Positions 9,506-19,024 are shown, counted from the stretch's first letter. The stretch: DNA of 64,000 nt from Filimonas zeae (GCF_014641615.1 NZ_BMIB01000005.1:324150-388149); one strand, 5' to 3'. The notes: a model not told the origin generated them from the sequence alone. Numbers and translations: made by a program.

Positions 9506-10846
9506 TTACAGGTCACGCACAGCCTGCTTGAACTGATCGCCCCTGTCTTCGTAATTCTTAAACAGGTCGAAACTCGCACACGCCGGGCTTAATAAAACAA
9601 TATCTCCTTTTGCTGCCAGTTGAAAGGCAGTCTGCACTGCTTCTTCCGCAGTAGCGGTATCTGTAATAGAAGGTACAATAGACGCAAAAGCTTCGTGAAT
9701 CTTCTGGTTATCGGTACCCATGCACACTATTGCCTTTACCTTTTCTTTTACCAGATCTTCAATCAGCGTATAGTCATTACCCTTATCAACACCACCCAGT
9801 ATCAGTATGGTAGGCTTGCTCATGCTTTCCAGGGCATACCAGGTACTGTTAACATTGGTAGCCTTGCTGTCGTTAATAAACTCAACGCCTCTTACCGTAG
9901 CAACATGTTCCATGCGGTGCTCCAGGCTTTCAAAAGTTTTAACAGCTTCCCTTATCTTCTCCTTCCTGATGCCTAAAGTAGCGGCTGCGATACCTGCTGC
10001 CATAGTGTTGTACTGGTTATGTTTGCCTTTCAGGGCAAAGTCATAAATGCTCATGCTTACCCGCTCTTCCTGCACGCGTATCATCATTTGATCGCCTTTA
10101 ATGCTTCCACCTTTTTTAATTTCCTGTTTCATAGAAAATGGCAATGAGTTAGTGTTAAGGGTTAAGTTTTCTAAATGCCTGATTATAACATCATCGTCTG
10201 CACAATAGATGAAATAATCGCCCGCGCCCTGGTTTTCAATAATCCTGAACTTACTGTGGATGTAATTCTCAAACCTGTAATCGTACCTGTCCAGATGATC
10301 CTCGGTAATATTCAGTAATACTGCTATGTCCGGTCTGAATGTTTTAATATCATCCAGTTGAAAAGAACTTATTTCTGCCACATACAAAGGTTTTGGATTC
10401 TCCGCTACCTGTCTGGCAAATGAATAACCAATGTTTCCTACCAACGCACAATCCCATCCTTCTGTACGGCAGATATGCCATATTAGTGAAGTGGTAGTGC
10501 TTTTACCGTTACTCCCCGTAATAGCTACTATTTTGCTGTCACTCTTAAATCGGTAAGCCAGCTCTATTTCGCTTATCACCGGTATGCCCTTCGTCCGTAT
10601 CTGCTTCACCATCTCATTCTTCTCTGGTATCCCCGGGCTCTTCATTACTTCATCTGCACTCAGTATCTTCTCTGCCGTATGTTGCTTTTCTTCAAAATCA
10701 ATCGCATTGTCCAGCAAATCTTTCCGGTACTGCTCTTTAATGGCTCCTCCATCACTCACAAACACCTCGTACCCTTGTTGCTTGCCCAGGATAGCTGCAC
10801 CAATGCCACTTTCTCCTGCGCCCAATATCACTAACCTATGGCTCAT
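9506..10846 (-). CDS. murD: UDP-N-acetylmuramoylalanine--D-glutamate ligase
   Basis: Cytoplasmic Mur ligase that adds D-glutamate to UDP-MurNAc-L-Ala. Seen are the N-terminal UDP-substrate domain (VILGAGESGIGAAILG), the ATP loop (ITGSNGKSTTTSLIW), the metal and substrate segment LNITEDHLDRYD, and the C-terminal signature VLLSPACASFDLFKNYEDRGD. Length (446 aa) is normal. The start lies 3 bp after the mraY stop and ftsW follows after 13 bp. Confidence 0.97.
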   Translation of the reverse strand: MSHRLVILGAGESGIGAAILGKQQGYEVFVSDGGAIKEQYRKDLLDNAIDFEEKQHTAEKILSADEVMKSPGIPEKNEMVKQIRTKGIPVISEIELAYRFKSDSKIVAITGSNGKSTTTSLIWHICRTEGWDCALVGNIGYSFARQVAENPKPLYVAEISSFQLDDIKTFRPDIAVLLNITEDHLDRYDYRFENYIHSKFRIIENQGAGDYFIYCADDDVIIRHLENLTLNTNSLPFSMKQEIKKGGSIKGDQMMIRVQEERVSMSIYDFALKGKHNQYNTMAAGIAAATLGIRKEKIREAVKTFESLEHRMEHVATVRGVEFINDSKATNVNSTWYALESMSKPTILILGGVDKGNDYTLIEDLVKEKVKAIVCMGTDNQKIHEAFASIVPSITDTATAEEAVQTAFQLAAKGDIVLLSPACASFDLFKNYEDRGDQFKQAVRDL

Positions 10847-10849
10847 GGG

Positions 10850-12157
10850 TTATCTGATTTTAAGGGTAACTATAGAAAACACCACACACAATACAGTAAT
10901 AATCCAGAAACGCACAGCTATCTTACTCTCATGAAAACCCTTTTTCTGATAATGGTGATGTAAAGGGCTCATCAGAAATACCCGCCGGCCTTCCCCAAAC
11001 TTCTTCTTGGTATACTTGAAATAACTTACCTGTATCATCACACTCAACAGCTCAATCAAAAACACACCGCAGAAAATAGGTATCAGTAATTCTTTACGTA
11101 TAATAATGGCCAGCGAAGCGATAATGCCGCCTAATGCAAGGCTACCCGTATCACCCATAAACACCTGAGCCGGGTATGCATTGTACCAGAGAAACCCGAT
11201 ACATGCCCCTACAAAAGCCCCCATGAATATGGATAATTCTGACAGGTTGGGTATATACATTACGTTCAGATAATCTGCAAACATGTAGTTGCCGCTTACA
11301 TAAGCAAACACACCTACACCCGCACCAATCACCGCGCTCACCCCGGCTGCTAACCCATCCAACCCATCCGTTATATTCGCGCCGTTAGATACGGCAGTGA
11401 TAATAAAAGTTACAATCAGAATATATACTACCCATGCATAATCTTCTGCCCATTTACCCATCCAGCTAACCAGCTTGGTATAATTAAACTCATGGTTTTT
11501 TACAAATGGGATAGTAGTAATAGGCGCTTTCACACGTGCAAACCTTCGTTTCTCGCCATTAATGACGCGGGTAATTTCATTTACTTTCCGGTCACCGGGA
11601 TGTATACCAACCGTAGTTCCACCGTTAGTAATAATTTCACGCTCTACCACTACATTATCGTTAAAATAAAGCGTAGCACCTATAATAATACCCAGGCCTA
11701 CCTGCCCTATAATCTTTGTCATCCCGGCCAGGCCGTCCTTATCGCTCTTCTTATATTGTTCGCCACGCGCTTGTGCAGTACGTCTGGCTTTAATTTTAAA
11801 ATAGTCATCCAGAAAACCAATCACACCCAGCCATACAGTGCATAGCACCATAAGCCGTACATATACCTTATTTAAATCAGCAAATAACAGAGTAGGAATT
11901 AATATTGCCAGCAGTATAATCAGCCCTCCCATAGTAGGAGTTCCTTTTTTCTGCTGCTCACCTGCCAGGCCAAGATCACGCACCGTTTCACCAATCTGCT
12001 TTCTTTTCAGCATATTGATAATACGCTTTCCAAAAACAGTAGCAATAAACAGCGATAACAATATAGCCATCGCAACCCTGAAGGTGGTAAACTGGAACAC
12101 ACCGGCACCACTCAGGTTAAATTGCTGTTTCAGCCACGTGAATAAATAGTATAACAT
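10850..12157 (-). CDS. mraY: phospho-N-acetylmuramoyl-pentapeptide transferase
   Basis: Integral membrane enzyme that transfers phospho-MurNAc-pentapeptide to undecaprenyl phosphate, giving lipid I. Signature motifs are present: FLDDYFKI, the NITDGLDGLAAG aspartate motif, the VFMGDTGSLALGG loop and the histidine motif SPLHHHYQKKGFHE. At 435 residues it exceeds the usual length of about 360. The excess is a hydrophilic segment at roughly residues 170-240, between transmembrane helices, seen as a longer loop in Bacteroidota homologues. It follows murE directly, with no murF between them. Confidence 0.97.
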   Translation of the reverse strand: MLYYLFTWLKQQFNLSGAGVFQFTTFRVAMAILLSLFIATVFGKRIINMLKRKQIGETVRDLGLAGEQQKKGTPTMGGLIILLAILIPTLLFADLNKVYVRLMVLCTVWLGVIGFLDDYFKIKARRTAQARGEQYKKSDKDGLAGMTKIIGQVGLGIIIGATLYFNDNVVVEREIITNGGTTVGIHPGDRKVNEITRVINGEKRRFARVKAPITTIPFVKNHEFNYTKLVSWMGKWAEDYAWVVYILIVTFIITAVSNGANITDGLDGLAAGVSAVIGAGVGVFAYVSGNYMFADYLNVMYIPNLSELSIFMGAFVGACIGFLWYNAYPAQVFMGDTGSLALGGIIASLAIIIRKELLIPIFCGVFLIELLSVMIQVSYFKYTKKKFGEGRRVFLMSPLHHHYQKKGFHESKIAVRFWIITVLCVVFSIVTLKIR

Positions 12158-12178
12158 AGTAGTTGTTAGTCGTCTTTC

Positions 12179-13633
12179 TTATAAACCGAATAGTTCTCTT
12201 AATATTTCCTTATCGTCAAAATGATGCCTTACTCCCTTAATCTCCTGATACTTCTCGTGTCCTTTACCCGCTATCAGAATAATATCATCTTTACCTGCCA
12301 GGCTTACAGCTGTTTTAATGGCTTCCAGCCTGTCTGCAATAATCATTGTTTTGCGTTTGGCAGCACTGTTCAGCCCTCCCTCCATGTCTTTGATAATATC
12401 CATCGGCTCTTCACTGCGCGGGTTGTCACTGGTCAGTATCACCTTATCACTCATATCAGCAGCAACCTGAGCCATAATCGGGCGCTTGGTTTTGTCTCTG
12501 TCACCACCGCAACCTACCACAGTAATTACCTGCTCATGGCCCTTGCGCAACTTCTTTATAGTAGCCAGTACATTTTCCAATGCATCCGGAGTGTGGGCAT
12601 AATCCACAATCCCTATCACTTTTGTACTGCTGATTACATAGTCAAATCGCCCTTCTGCACCGTTCAGCATACTCAAAACCCGCAGCACTTCTTCACTGGA
12701 TTCACCCAAACAAATAGCAGCACCATATATAGCCAGCAGGTTGTAAGCATTAAACTCGCCAATCAGCCTGAAATGTACTTCCCGGTCGTTTACACGCATC
12801 ACAAGCCCTGTAAGTGCATTATCCAGAATTTTGCCCTTAAACTCGGCCAGACTCTTCAGGCTGTAGTAATACTTTTTAGCAGGTGTATTCTGCAGCATTA
12901 CCGTACCGCGCTTATCATCCAGATTAGAGAGAGCAAAAGCATCAGCAGTCAGATGATCAAAGAAGCTTTTCTTAACGCGTATGTACTCGTCAAAAGTTTT
13001 ATGATAATCCAGGTGATCATGTGTGATATTACTGAACAGCGCGCCTGCAAACTGCAGGCCTGTTATCCGGTGCTGGTGAATAGCATGGCTGCTACACTCC
13101 ATAAACACATGAGAACAACCGCTTTCCACCATCTGCGCCAGCAGCTTGTTTAAGCTTACCGCATCAGGCGTGGTATGGGTAGCAGCAATAACTTCTCCTG
13201 CAATAAGATTCTGTACAGTACTTACCAAACCACACTTATTACCAAGCTCTGTAAACAGATTATATAGTACTGTTGCAATCGTGGTTTTACCGTTGGTTCC
13301 GGTTACACCTACCAGCTTTACCTTGCGGGAAGGCTCTCCGTAAAACTGATGTGCCATATAAGCTACAGCTTCATGCGTATTGGAAACCTGTAAATAGGTA
13401 ACCCCTTCTTTCAGCGCTGCAGGAAAAGCTTCGCAAACCACTGCTACAGCTCCCTGCGCTATCGCCTTGTCAATGAACTGATGACCGTCTGACTGCACTC
13501 CGCGAATGGCAACAAACACGCTTCCTGCCGTTACCTGACGGGAGTCAATCTGTATATCAGTTACCTGCAATCCTGTATTTCCATTTACAGACTGCAGATG
13601 TACCTTGTATAATATATCTTGTAGTGTTGCCAA
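12179..13633 (-). CDS. murE: UDP-MurNAc-L-Ala-D-Glu--meso-diaminopimelate ligase
   Basis: Mur ligase adding the third stem residue. The ATP loop (VGVTGTNGKTTIATVLY), the HDHLDYH motif and the C-terminal domain are intact. The residue-specificity motif reads DNPRSEEP. In known MurE enzymes DNPR goes with meso-diaminopimelate, while lysine-adding enzymes differ here, so a Gram-negative-type mDAP peptidoglycan is expected. Length is 484 aa. It lies 10 bp after ftsI and about 20 bp before mraY. Confidence 0.97.
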   Translation of the reverse strand: MATLQDILYKVHLQSVNGNTGLQVTDIQIDSRQVTAGSVFVAIRGVQSDGHQFIDKAIAQGAVAVVCEAFPAALKEGVTYLQVSNTHEAVAYMAHQFYGEPSRKVKLVGVTGTNGKTTIATVLYNLFTELGNKCGLVSTVQNLIAGEVIAATHTTPDAVSLNKLLAQMVESGCSHVFMECSSHAIHQHRITGLQFAGALFSNITHDHLDYHKTFDEYIRVKKSFFDHLTADAFALSNLDDKRGTVMLQNTPAKKYYYSLKSLAEFKGKILDNALTGLVMRVNDREVHFRLIGEFNAYNLLAIYGAAICLGESSEEVLRVLSMLNGAEGRFDYVISSTKVIGIVDYAHTPDALENVLATIKKLRKGHEQVITVVGCGGDRDKTKRPIMAQVAADMSDKVILTSDNPRSEEPMDIIKDMEGGLNSAAKRKTMIIADRLEAIKTAVSLAGKDDIILIAGKGHEKYQEIKGVRHHFDDKEILRELFGL

Positions 13634-13643
13634 TCGGCTGTTT

Positions 13644-15764
13644 TTAATTCAATTGTATAGAAACCACCTGTCCTTTTGAAATAGCAGATCCCGCAGTTAC
13701 TGATTGCGAGACTACCTTTCCCTTTCCTGTTATCCGCACTTTCATTCCCATATTCTCACACACATATAAAGCATCCCTCAATCCCATTCCCGCTAAAGCC
13801 GGCATCTGTTTGCTGTTCATGGGTAAGGCTGCCACAACCGGCTTACTTGCCTGGTTATACATCTTCGCCCACTCTCCATTACCCGTGGTAATATCTGAAT
13901 AGTTTACATTCAGGGTTCCCAGCATACGCATCATATCGTCTTTCGCGCCTGTATAGCTAAACCAACTGCTGTCTGTTTTTACCACAGTGGCCGGTGTAGC
14001 AGGGGTATTTGCCTTTTGCTTCACATACAATGTATAAATGCGATCTGCAATATCTCTGAACACCGGAGCCGCCAGGCCTCCACCATAATGGTTGGGTGCA
14101 TGTGGCCGGGTTCTTATTACCACTATACATGTATACTGAGGTTTATCTGCCGGAAAGTAACCTACAAACGAAGCCTGGTATACACCATCATCATATTTAT
14201 ACTTACCATCTGCCACATGCGCCGTACCGGTTTTACCCGCAATAGCATAAGGCGACTTTTCGAAAATCCTCGCAGCTGTACCTTCTGTAACTACTGCACG
14301 CATACACTCTTGTGCCGCTTTTACTACAGATGGTTTACAAATGCTCTCCGATAACACTACCGGCTCAAACGTCTTCACATCCTTACCATCGTTCTGAATG
14401 CTACTCACCAGATAAGGCTTTACCATCTTTCCACCATTCGCAATAGCATTGTACAGCGTCAGCGTTTGTAGTGGACTTACCTGTATTGCATAACCAAAGC
14501 TCATCGTCACCATTTCATGCAAGCCTTCGTTACTCTTTCGCATCTTTGGCAGTCTGGGCCTTTCTTCACCTACCAGGTCTATCCCGGTTATTGAATCAAG
14601 CCGCAACTGATGCAGGTATTGTAAGAACTTATTGGGCCTTCTCGAGAATGCCTTGTAGGCTATTTTACTCATCCCTATATTAGAACTACTTGCAAAACAC
14701 TCTTTTACTGTCATTATCGGCTTAGGAGCAGGTTCATGGTCTGTAACCGTCCTTACACCTACATAAGCACTCCCTGTTGATCCTACTTCTACTTTATCAT
14801 TTAACCCCGTTCCACCCTCACTCAAAACCGATAATAAGGTAGCCAGTTTAATTGTCGATCCGGGTTCTGTTGTACGCAACGCGTAATTCAGATTTTCCCA
14901 GTACGTAGTATCCTTTTTCCCCAGGTTGGCAATCGCTTTTATTTTACCCGTGCTCACTTCCATTACTACCGCACATCCCTGTTCTGCCTGGTTACTTATC
15001 AGCATCTGCTGCAAAGCGTTCTCGGCAATATCCTGTATGTGCACGTCCAGTGTAGTAATCAGATCCTTTCCATTCTCAGATTCCATCTGATATTCTTCAT
15101 CTACCGGAACACTTACTCCACCTCCTATATACCGCACCAGCCGTTTACCTTTAATACCACTCAACACACTGTCATAAGTCAGTTCCAGCCCTACCTTAAA
15201 AGTATCCCGGTCCAATCCTATCGTACGAAAAGCCAGCATCTGATAAGGGTTTAACCGTATGCTTCTTACTTCCGCAATAAAACCACTTTTGTTTCTTCCC
15301 ATTCTCACCAGCGGAAACTGCTTCAACTGCTGATATTCTCTGAAACTTATTTTACGCTTGAGTAAAAAATACCTGTCTTTACGTCTGTATCCTGTTTCCA
15401 GTAATTTCCGGTACTCATCCCTTGTGCGGTCTTTAAACAAATCAGCCAGACAAATACTCAGCGAGTCTTTATTATCCCTGAACCTTCTGCCACTCTTATC
15501 TCTCAATCCTTCCGCGCCAAAATCAATATAAATATCAAACTGCGGAATGCTCGTACTCAGCATTTGTCCATCTTCACTGTAAATAGTACCCCGCTCCGCG
15601 TCAATCTCTTCTATATGCTGGTGGAGGCTATCACTCAGGTTACGCCATTGAGCTCCTTCTACCTGCTGTATGTAAAACGCTTTACCAAGAATTACCGCAC
15701 ATAACACCACTACAGCTATGTAGCCAAGATATACCCGCCATAGTATGTCACGTTTTACTTCCAT
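13644..15764 (-). CDS. ftsI: penicillin-binding protein FtsI/PBP3 with a C-terminal PASTA domain
   Basis: Class B PBP, the septal transpeptidase. A single N-terminal transmembrane helix (about residues 10-30) is followed by the pedestal domain. The transpeptidase motifs are SxxK at Ser303-Lys306 (GSTIK), SxN at 360-362 (SSN) and KTGT at 511-514. After about residue 640 the chain ends in one PASTA-like module (LRDALYVCENMGMKVRITGK). It lies directly downstream of ftsL and upstream of murE, the standard dcw position. Length (706 aa) is typical for PASTA-bearing forms in Bacteroidota. Confidence 0.96.
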   Translation of the reverse strand: MEVKRDILWRVYLGYIAVVVLCAVILGKAFYIQQVEGAQWRNLSDSLHQHIEEIDAERGTIYSEDGQMLSTSIPQFDIYIDFGAEGLRDKSGRRFRDNKDSLSICLADLFKDRTRDEYRKLLETGYRRKDRYFLLKRKISFREYQQLKQFPLVRMGRNKSGFIAEVRSIRLNPYQMLAFRTIGLDRDTFKVGLELTYDSVLSGIKGKRLVRYIGGGVSVPVDEEYQMESENGKDLITTLDVHIQDIAENALQQMLISNQAEQGCAVVMEVSTGKIKAIANLGKKDTTYWENLNYALRTTEPGSTIKLATLLSVLSEGGTGLNDKVEVGSTGSAYVGVRTVTDHEPAPKPIMTVKECFASSSNIGMSKIAYKAFSRRPNKFLQYLHQLRLDSITGIDLVGEERPRLPKMRKSNEGLHEMVTMSFGYAIQVSPLQTLTLYNAIANGGKMVKPYLVSSIQNDGKDVKTFEPVVLSESICKPSVVKAAQECMRAVVTEGTAARIFEKSPYAIAGKTGTAHVADGKYKYDDGVYQASFVGYFPADKPQYTCIVVIRTRPHAPNHYGGGLAAPVFRDIADRIYTLYVKQKANTPATPATVVKTDSSWFSYTGAKDDMMRMLGTLNVNYSDITTGNGEWAKMYNQASKPVVAALPMNSKQMPALAGMGLRDALYVCENMGMKVRITGKGKVVSQSVTAGSAISKGQVVSIQLN

Positions 15765-15772
15765 AATTCCGC

Positions 15773-16117
15773 TTACTCCGTTTCTCTTTTCTCCTGCATA
15801 ATCCGTGGTGGTGGATCGGTAACCATTTTCAATCCCAGCGGATCCGCCACTTTTATAATCTCAGATTCCCTGCTTCTGAACATGATTTCGCTTTTCAGCG
15901 TCTTATATTCATACTGTAGTTCCTTCAGTTCTCGTTCTGTTTTGTCGGCATCCCGCAAACTCTTATCCGCCATGTGTCCGTTGGCGATATACAAAACCGC
16001 CAGTAACGCCAGGAATAAGAAGAAACCAATATTCTTTACAACCCATTCATAGCTTATTATGCGCTTAAACGGCTTGCGGTTGCTACCGGCACTATTATTT
16101 ACGGGTTGTTCACTCAT
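15773..16117 (-). CDS. ftsL: FtsL-like small divisome membrane protein
   Basis: A 114-residue bitopic protein with a basic cytoplasmic segment, one transmembrane helix (IGFFLFLALLAVLYIANG, about 32-49), then a short predicted coiled coil (DADKTERELKELQYEYKTLK). Sequence identity in this family is low. The call rests on topology, the coiled coil and the position between rsmH and ftsI. Its ATG overlaps the rsmH stop (ATGA, 16114-16117), which suggests translational coupling. Confidence 0.85.
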   Translation of the reverse strand: MSEQPVNNSAGSNRKPFKRIISYEWVVKNIGFFLFLALLAVLYIANGHMADKSLRDADKTERELKELQYEYKTLKSEIMFRSRESEIIKVADPLGLKMVTDPPPRIMQEKRETE

Positions 16118-17049
16118 AACTTTTCAGCTACACGCAGTTTAGCACTTCTCGATCTCGGGTTACGCTTCAGCTCTTCTTCACCAGCGGTAACAGGTTTTTT
16201 GGTAACTACCTTCCATACCTCTTCGCGCTGTTGCGTAGAAAAAGGATTATCAGGCACCTCCTCAAAAGTTCCCTGCTTAAAAAAATTCTTTACCATCCGG
16301 TCTTCAATCGAGTGGAAAGTAATTACCGCCAGTCTGCCACCAGGTTGTAAAACCTCAGCAGCCTGCTGTAACATATCTTTCAAAGCCCCCATTTCATCAT
16401 TCACCTCCATCCTTAATGCCTGAAACACCTGAGCCAGATATTTATTAGGATTACCCTTTATCACCGGCTGCAGTAACGCCCTGAATGAATCGATTGTAGT
16501 AAGCGACGCCTGCTGTCTGAACTGCACCAGATGTGCAGCCAGTGTTTTAGCGTTGGTTACTTCACCATATTGTTCAAAGAGCTTATGCAGCTGCTGCTGC
16601 GAATACGTTTTTATAATATCAGCCGCTGTTAAAGGCTGCCTTCTGTCCATCCTCATATCCAGTGGCCCGTCAAACCTGATAGAAAACCCACGCTCCGCTT
16701 CATCAAACTGGTGGCTGCTTACCCCCAGATCGGCCAGTACACCGGTAACCTGGGTATATTTATGCAACCGCAAAAACCGTTGCAGGTGCCTGAAATTGTG
16801 CGGTACAAATAAAATCCGCTCATCCTCCGGCACATTCGCTGCCGCATCTGCGTCCTGATCAAACACCACCAGCCTGCCATCCGGCCCCAGTTGCTGCAGA
16901 ATACCTCTGCTATGCCCACCACCGCCAAACGTACAATCTACATATACCCCATCCGGGCGTACCTGTAAACCTTCCAGCGTTTCTCTGAACAACACCGGTA
17001 CGTGATATTCAGAATCAGGTACATGATATGTATCGTTGTTATCGTTCAT
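16114..17049 (-). CDS. rsmH: 16S rRNA (cytosine1402-N4)-methyltransferase RsmH
   Basis: SAM-dependent methyltransferase (formerly MraW) that methylates C1402 of 16S rRNA. The SAM-binding region (VYVDCTFGGGGHSRGIL), the GVLADLGVSSHQFD motif and the C-terminal FHSIEDRMVKNFF motif are intact. I place the start at the ATG at 17049; the frame extends to a GTG at 17061 that adds only four residues. The protein is then 311 aa, the usual size. It lies between mraZ and ftsL and overlaps ftsL by 4 bp. Confidence 0.97.
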   Translation of the reverse strand: MNDNNDTYHVPDSEYHVPVLFRETLEGLQVRPDGVYVDCTFGGGGHSRGILQQLGPDGRLVVFDQDADAAANVPEDERILFVPHNFRHLQRFLRLHKYTQVTGVLADLGVSSHQFDEAERGFSIRFDGPLDMRMDRRQPLTAADIIKTYSQQQLHKLFEQYGEVTNAKTLAAHLVQFRQQASLTTIDSFRALLQPVIKGNPNKYLAQVFQALRMEVNDEMGALKDMLQQAAEVLQPGGRLAVITFHSIEDRMVKNFFKQGTFEEVPDNPFSTQQREEVWKVVTKKPVTAGEEELKRNPRSRSAKLRVAEKL

Positions 17050-17093
17050 TTCCTTCGTCACTTATTTGCAAATAGTACAGCTGACTTTTCACC

Positions 17094-17552
17094 TTAACCG
17101 GCAATCGGTTTGGGAGCCATCACTTCCTGAGCCAGGTTACTGAAAGCCTCCGGTGAAAATTCTTCAAAGAGCTGTTTATACTTCTCTGCATCCCATATCT
17201 CAATCTTATCAGATGCAGCAACCAGAATAATGTCTTTCGATAATCCGGCGTATTCTTTAAGGGTGGGTGGTAACAACATACGACCTGCAGCATCCAGCTC
17301 CACTTCTGTGGCACCTCCCAAAAACTGGCGGCGAAATAACCTTACCTTGTGGTCAAAATCATTCAGCTGACTAATCTGGTTATAAATGGGTTCCCAACTT
17401 TTCATGGGATACAGGCTCAGGCACTTCTCAAATCCTCTGGTAATAACAAAGCTATTTTCCCCTTCCGGCACCTGCTTCTTAAAGCCTGCCGGTAACAGGA
17501 AACGCCCCTTCGTGTCAAGGGTAGCTTCATATTCACCTAGAAAACCTATCAT
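17094..17552 (-). CDS. mraZ: transcriptional regulator MraZ
   Basis: Two-repeat AbrB/SpoVT-like DNA-binding protein that represses its own dcw operon in the bacteria studied. The two repeats are visible: GEYEATLDTKGRFLLPAGFK near the N-terminus and TEVELDAAGRMLLPPTLKEY in the second half. The longest frame starts 16 codons upstream at 17600, but the family start MIGFLGEYEATLD corresponds to the ATG at 17552. The upstream extension would also translate across the predicted operator, so 17552 is preferred (152 aa). Confidence 0.95.
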   Translation of the reverse strand: MIGFLGEYEATLDTKGRFLLPAGFKKQVPEGENSFVITRGFEKCLSLYPMKSWEPIYNQISQLNDFDHKVRLFRRQFLGGATEVELDAAGRMLLPPTLKEYAGLSKDIILVAASDKIEIWDAEKYKQLFEEFSPEAFSNLAQEVMAPKPIAG

Positions 17553-17574
17553 TTTTGGGATTTTAGCGCTTATC

Positions 17575-17609
17575 CTCCATTTATTACCACAAAATAACAC
17601 TTTTTCCCA
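17575..17609 (-). promoter_or_regulatory. Putative MraZ operator: TGNNN boxes at 10-bp period
   Basis: Read on the minus strand, 17609 to 17575 is TGGGA-AAAAG-TGTTA-TTTTG-TGGTA-ATAAA-TGGAG. This is four TG-starting pentamers separated by exactly five bases. MraZ of E. coli and Mycoplasma binds TGGGN repeats with 5-base spacers. The array ends 22 bp before the mraZ ATG. Only the first box is a perfect TGGGN. The match is by eye. Confidence 0.55.
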
Positions 17610-17618
17610 CTTTTATGC

Positions 17619-17626
17619 CAAATATT
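17619..17626 (-). promoter_or_regulatory. Candidate -7 element of the dcw promoter
   Basis: AATATTTG on the minus strand matches the Bacteroidetes -7 consensus TAnnTTTG at five of its six fixed positions. It would start transcription near 17615, at the upstream edge of the TGNNN array, a sensible place for repression. I found no matching -33 TTTG at about 19 bp. Confidence 0.35.
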
Positions 17627-17736
17627 GGCGGAGCTATTTTTTCCACATTCTTTTTTGAGGGGAAAAGGAGGAACACAAAGGGTTTGAACGATTTACGCCT
17701 GCAAGATATGTGCATATCCTGTGGAAAAGATGTGCA

Positions 17737-17768
17737 TTGACTGTTAATTGACCTTTTTCCTACTTTTG
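17737..17768 (+). promoter_or_regulatory. queA promoter (-33 TTG, -7 TACTTTTG)
   Basis: TACTTTTG at 17761-17768 fits the Bacteroidetes -7 consensus TAnnTTTG exactly, with TTG at 17737-17739, 21 bp upstream. The -7 element ends 6 bases before the queA ATG, so the message would have almost no 5' leader. It supports the ATG at 17775 over an in-frame TTG at 17748. Confidence 0.65.
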
Positions 17769-17774
17769 CCGCTT

Positions 17775-19010
17775 ATGACACATCCGGGAAATTTATCCAT
17801 CATTGATTATACCTATTCGTTACCTGATGACCGTATTGCTGTACATCCACTTGAAAAAAGGGACGATAGCAAGCTCCTGATCTACCGAAACGGGCAAATA
17901 TCAGAAGATCGCTACCGGATGCTTCATGAACACCTGCCAGTAGATTCGATGCTCGTGTTTAATAATACCAAAGTGGTAGAAGCGCGGCTGCATTTTCAAA
18001 AACACACTGGTAGTAGAATAGAAATCTTCTGCCTGGAACCAGGTGGATTTGCAGATATCACCTCTGCCATGCAGCAAACAGGGCATGTACTTTGGAAATG
18101 CCTGGTAGGCGGTGCCAAAAAGTGGAAACAGGGTTCGCTGGAGAAAACCATACTTATCAATAACCAACCGGTTACGCTGTCAGCCACTATGGTGGAAAGA
18201 AAGGAAGACTATTATCTGATAGAATTCAACTGGTCAGCAGAACACTTGCATTTTGCTGACATTTTACACGCAGCCGGATCACTTCCATTACCTCCTTATC
18301 TGAACAGGCAGGTGGAAGAAGAAGATAAAACCCGTTATCAAACTATTTACGCGCGGCACGATGGCTCTGTGGCAGCACCTACAGCCGGTCTCCACTTTAC
18401 GCAGCAACTCCTGCAGCAACTGCAGCAGAAAAACATTCAGCAGCACTTTGTTACCTTACATGTAGGTGCAGGCACCTTCAAGCCTGTAAAAGCCGCTGTT
18501 ATGCAGGAACACGAAATGCATGCAGAGTTTATTGAAATTCAGGCAGCATTCATCAGCCAGCTGATACAACAATTGCAATCAGGTCAGCCTGTTATTGCTG
18601 TAGGCACTACATCACTACGCACTATTGAGAGCTTATATTGGATAGGCGTAAACATTGGGCAGCAGCAACAACAACAAACTGCTGTTACCGTAAACCTCAG
18701 CCAATGGGATGCTTATGAGTTGCCACAAAACATCCCCGCAACAGAAGCGTTAACCACCCTTCTTCATTGGATGCAGGAACAAAAAACAGAAATTCTATTT
18801 GCCAAAACGCAGATTATTATAGCTCCCGGCTACTCACTGCGCATAGCACAGGGCCTTGTCACTAACTTCCACCAACCACAATCTACATTACTATTACTGG
18901 TAGCGGCCATTATCGGAAACGATTGGCGCACAGTATACCAGTATGCCCTGGAACACGAATTCCGGTTTCTCAGCTACGGCGACGGCAGCCTGCTATGGAA
19001 AAAAGAATGA
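17775..19010 (+). CDS. queA: S-adenosylmethionine:tRNA ribosyltransferase-isomerase
   Basis: Transfers and isomerises the ribosyl part of SAM onto 7-aminomethyl-7-deazaguanine in tRNA, giving epoxyqueuosine in the queuosine pathway. Clear motifs are YSLPDDRIAVHPLEKRDDSKLL at the start, SMLVFNNTKVVEARL, GSVAAPTAGLHFT, VGTTSLRTIE and TNFHQPQSTLLLLVAA, then the terminal LSYGDGSLL. At 411 residues it is longer than E. coli QueA (about 356), and Gln-rich stretches account for part of this. The ATG at 17775 is chosen because the family N-terminus begins close to it and a -7 element lies just upstream. It converges with the kinase gene, 14 bp apart. Confidence 0.93.
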   Translation: MTHPGNLSIIDYTYSLPDDRIAVHPLEKRDDSKLLIYRNGQISEDRYRMLHEHLPVDSMLVFNNTKVVEARLHFQKHTGSRIEIFCLEPGGFADITSAMQQTGHVLWKCLVGGAKKWKQGSLEKTILINNQPVTLSATMVERKEDYYLIEFNWSAEHLHFADILHAAGSLPLPPYLNRQVEEEDKTRYQTIYARHDGSVAAPTAGLHFTQQLLQQLQQKNIQQHFVTLHVGAGTFKPVKAAVMQEHEMHAEFIEIQAAFISQLIQQLQSGQPVIAVGTTSLRTIESLYWIGVNIGQQQQQQTAVTVNLSQWDAYELPQNIPATEALTTLLHWMQEQKTEILFAKTQIIIAPGYSLRIAQGLVTNFHQPQSTLLLLVAAIIGNDWRTVYQYALEHEFRFLSYGDGSLLWKKE

Positions 19011-19024
19011 TGTAATCTACAGGA

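Noticed and set aside
12221..13153. A 310-codon plus-strand frame opposite murE
   Set aside because: Fully antisense to an intact essential gene, no recognisable domain, Cys/His/Gln-rich nonsense composition.
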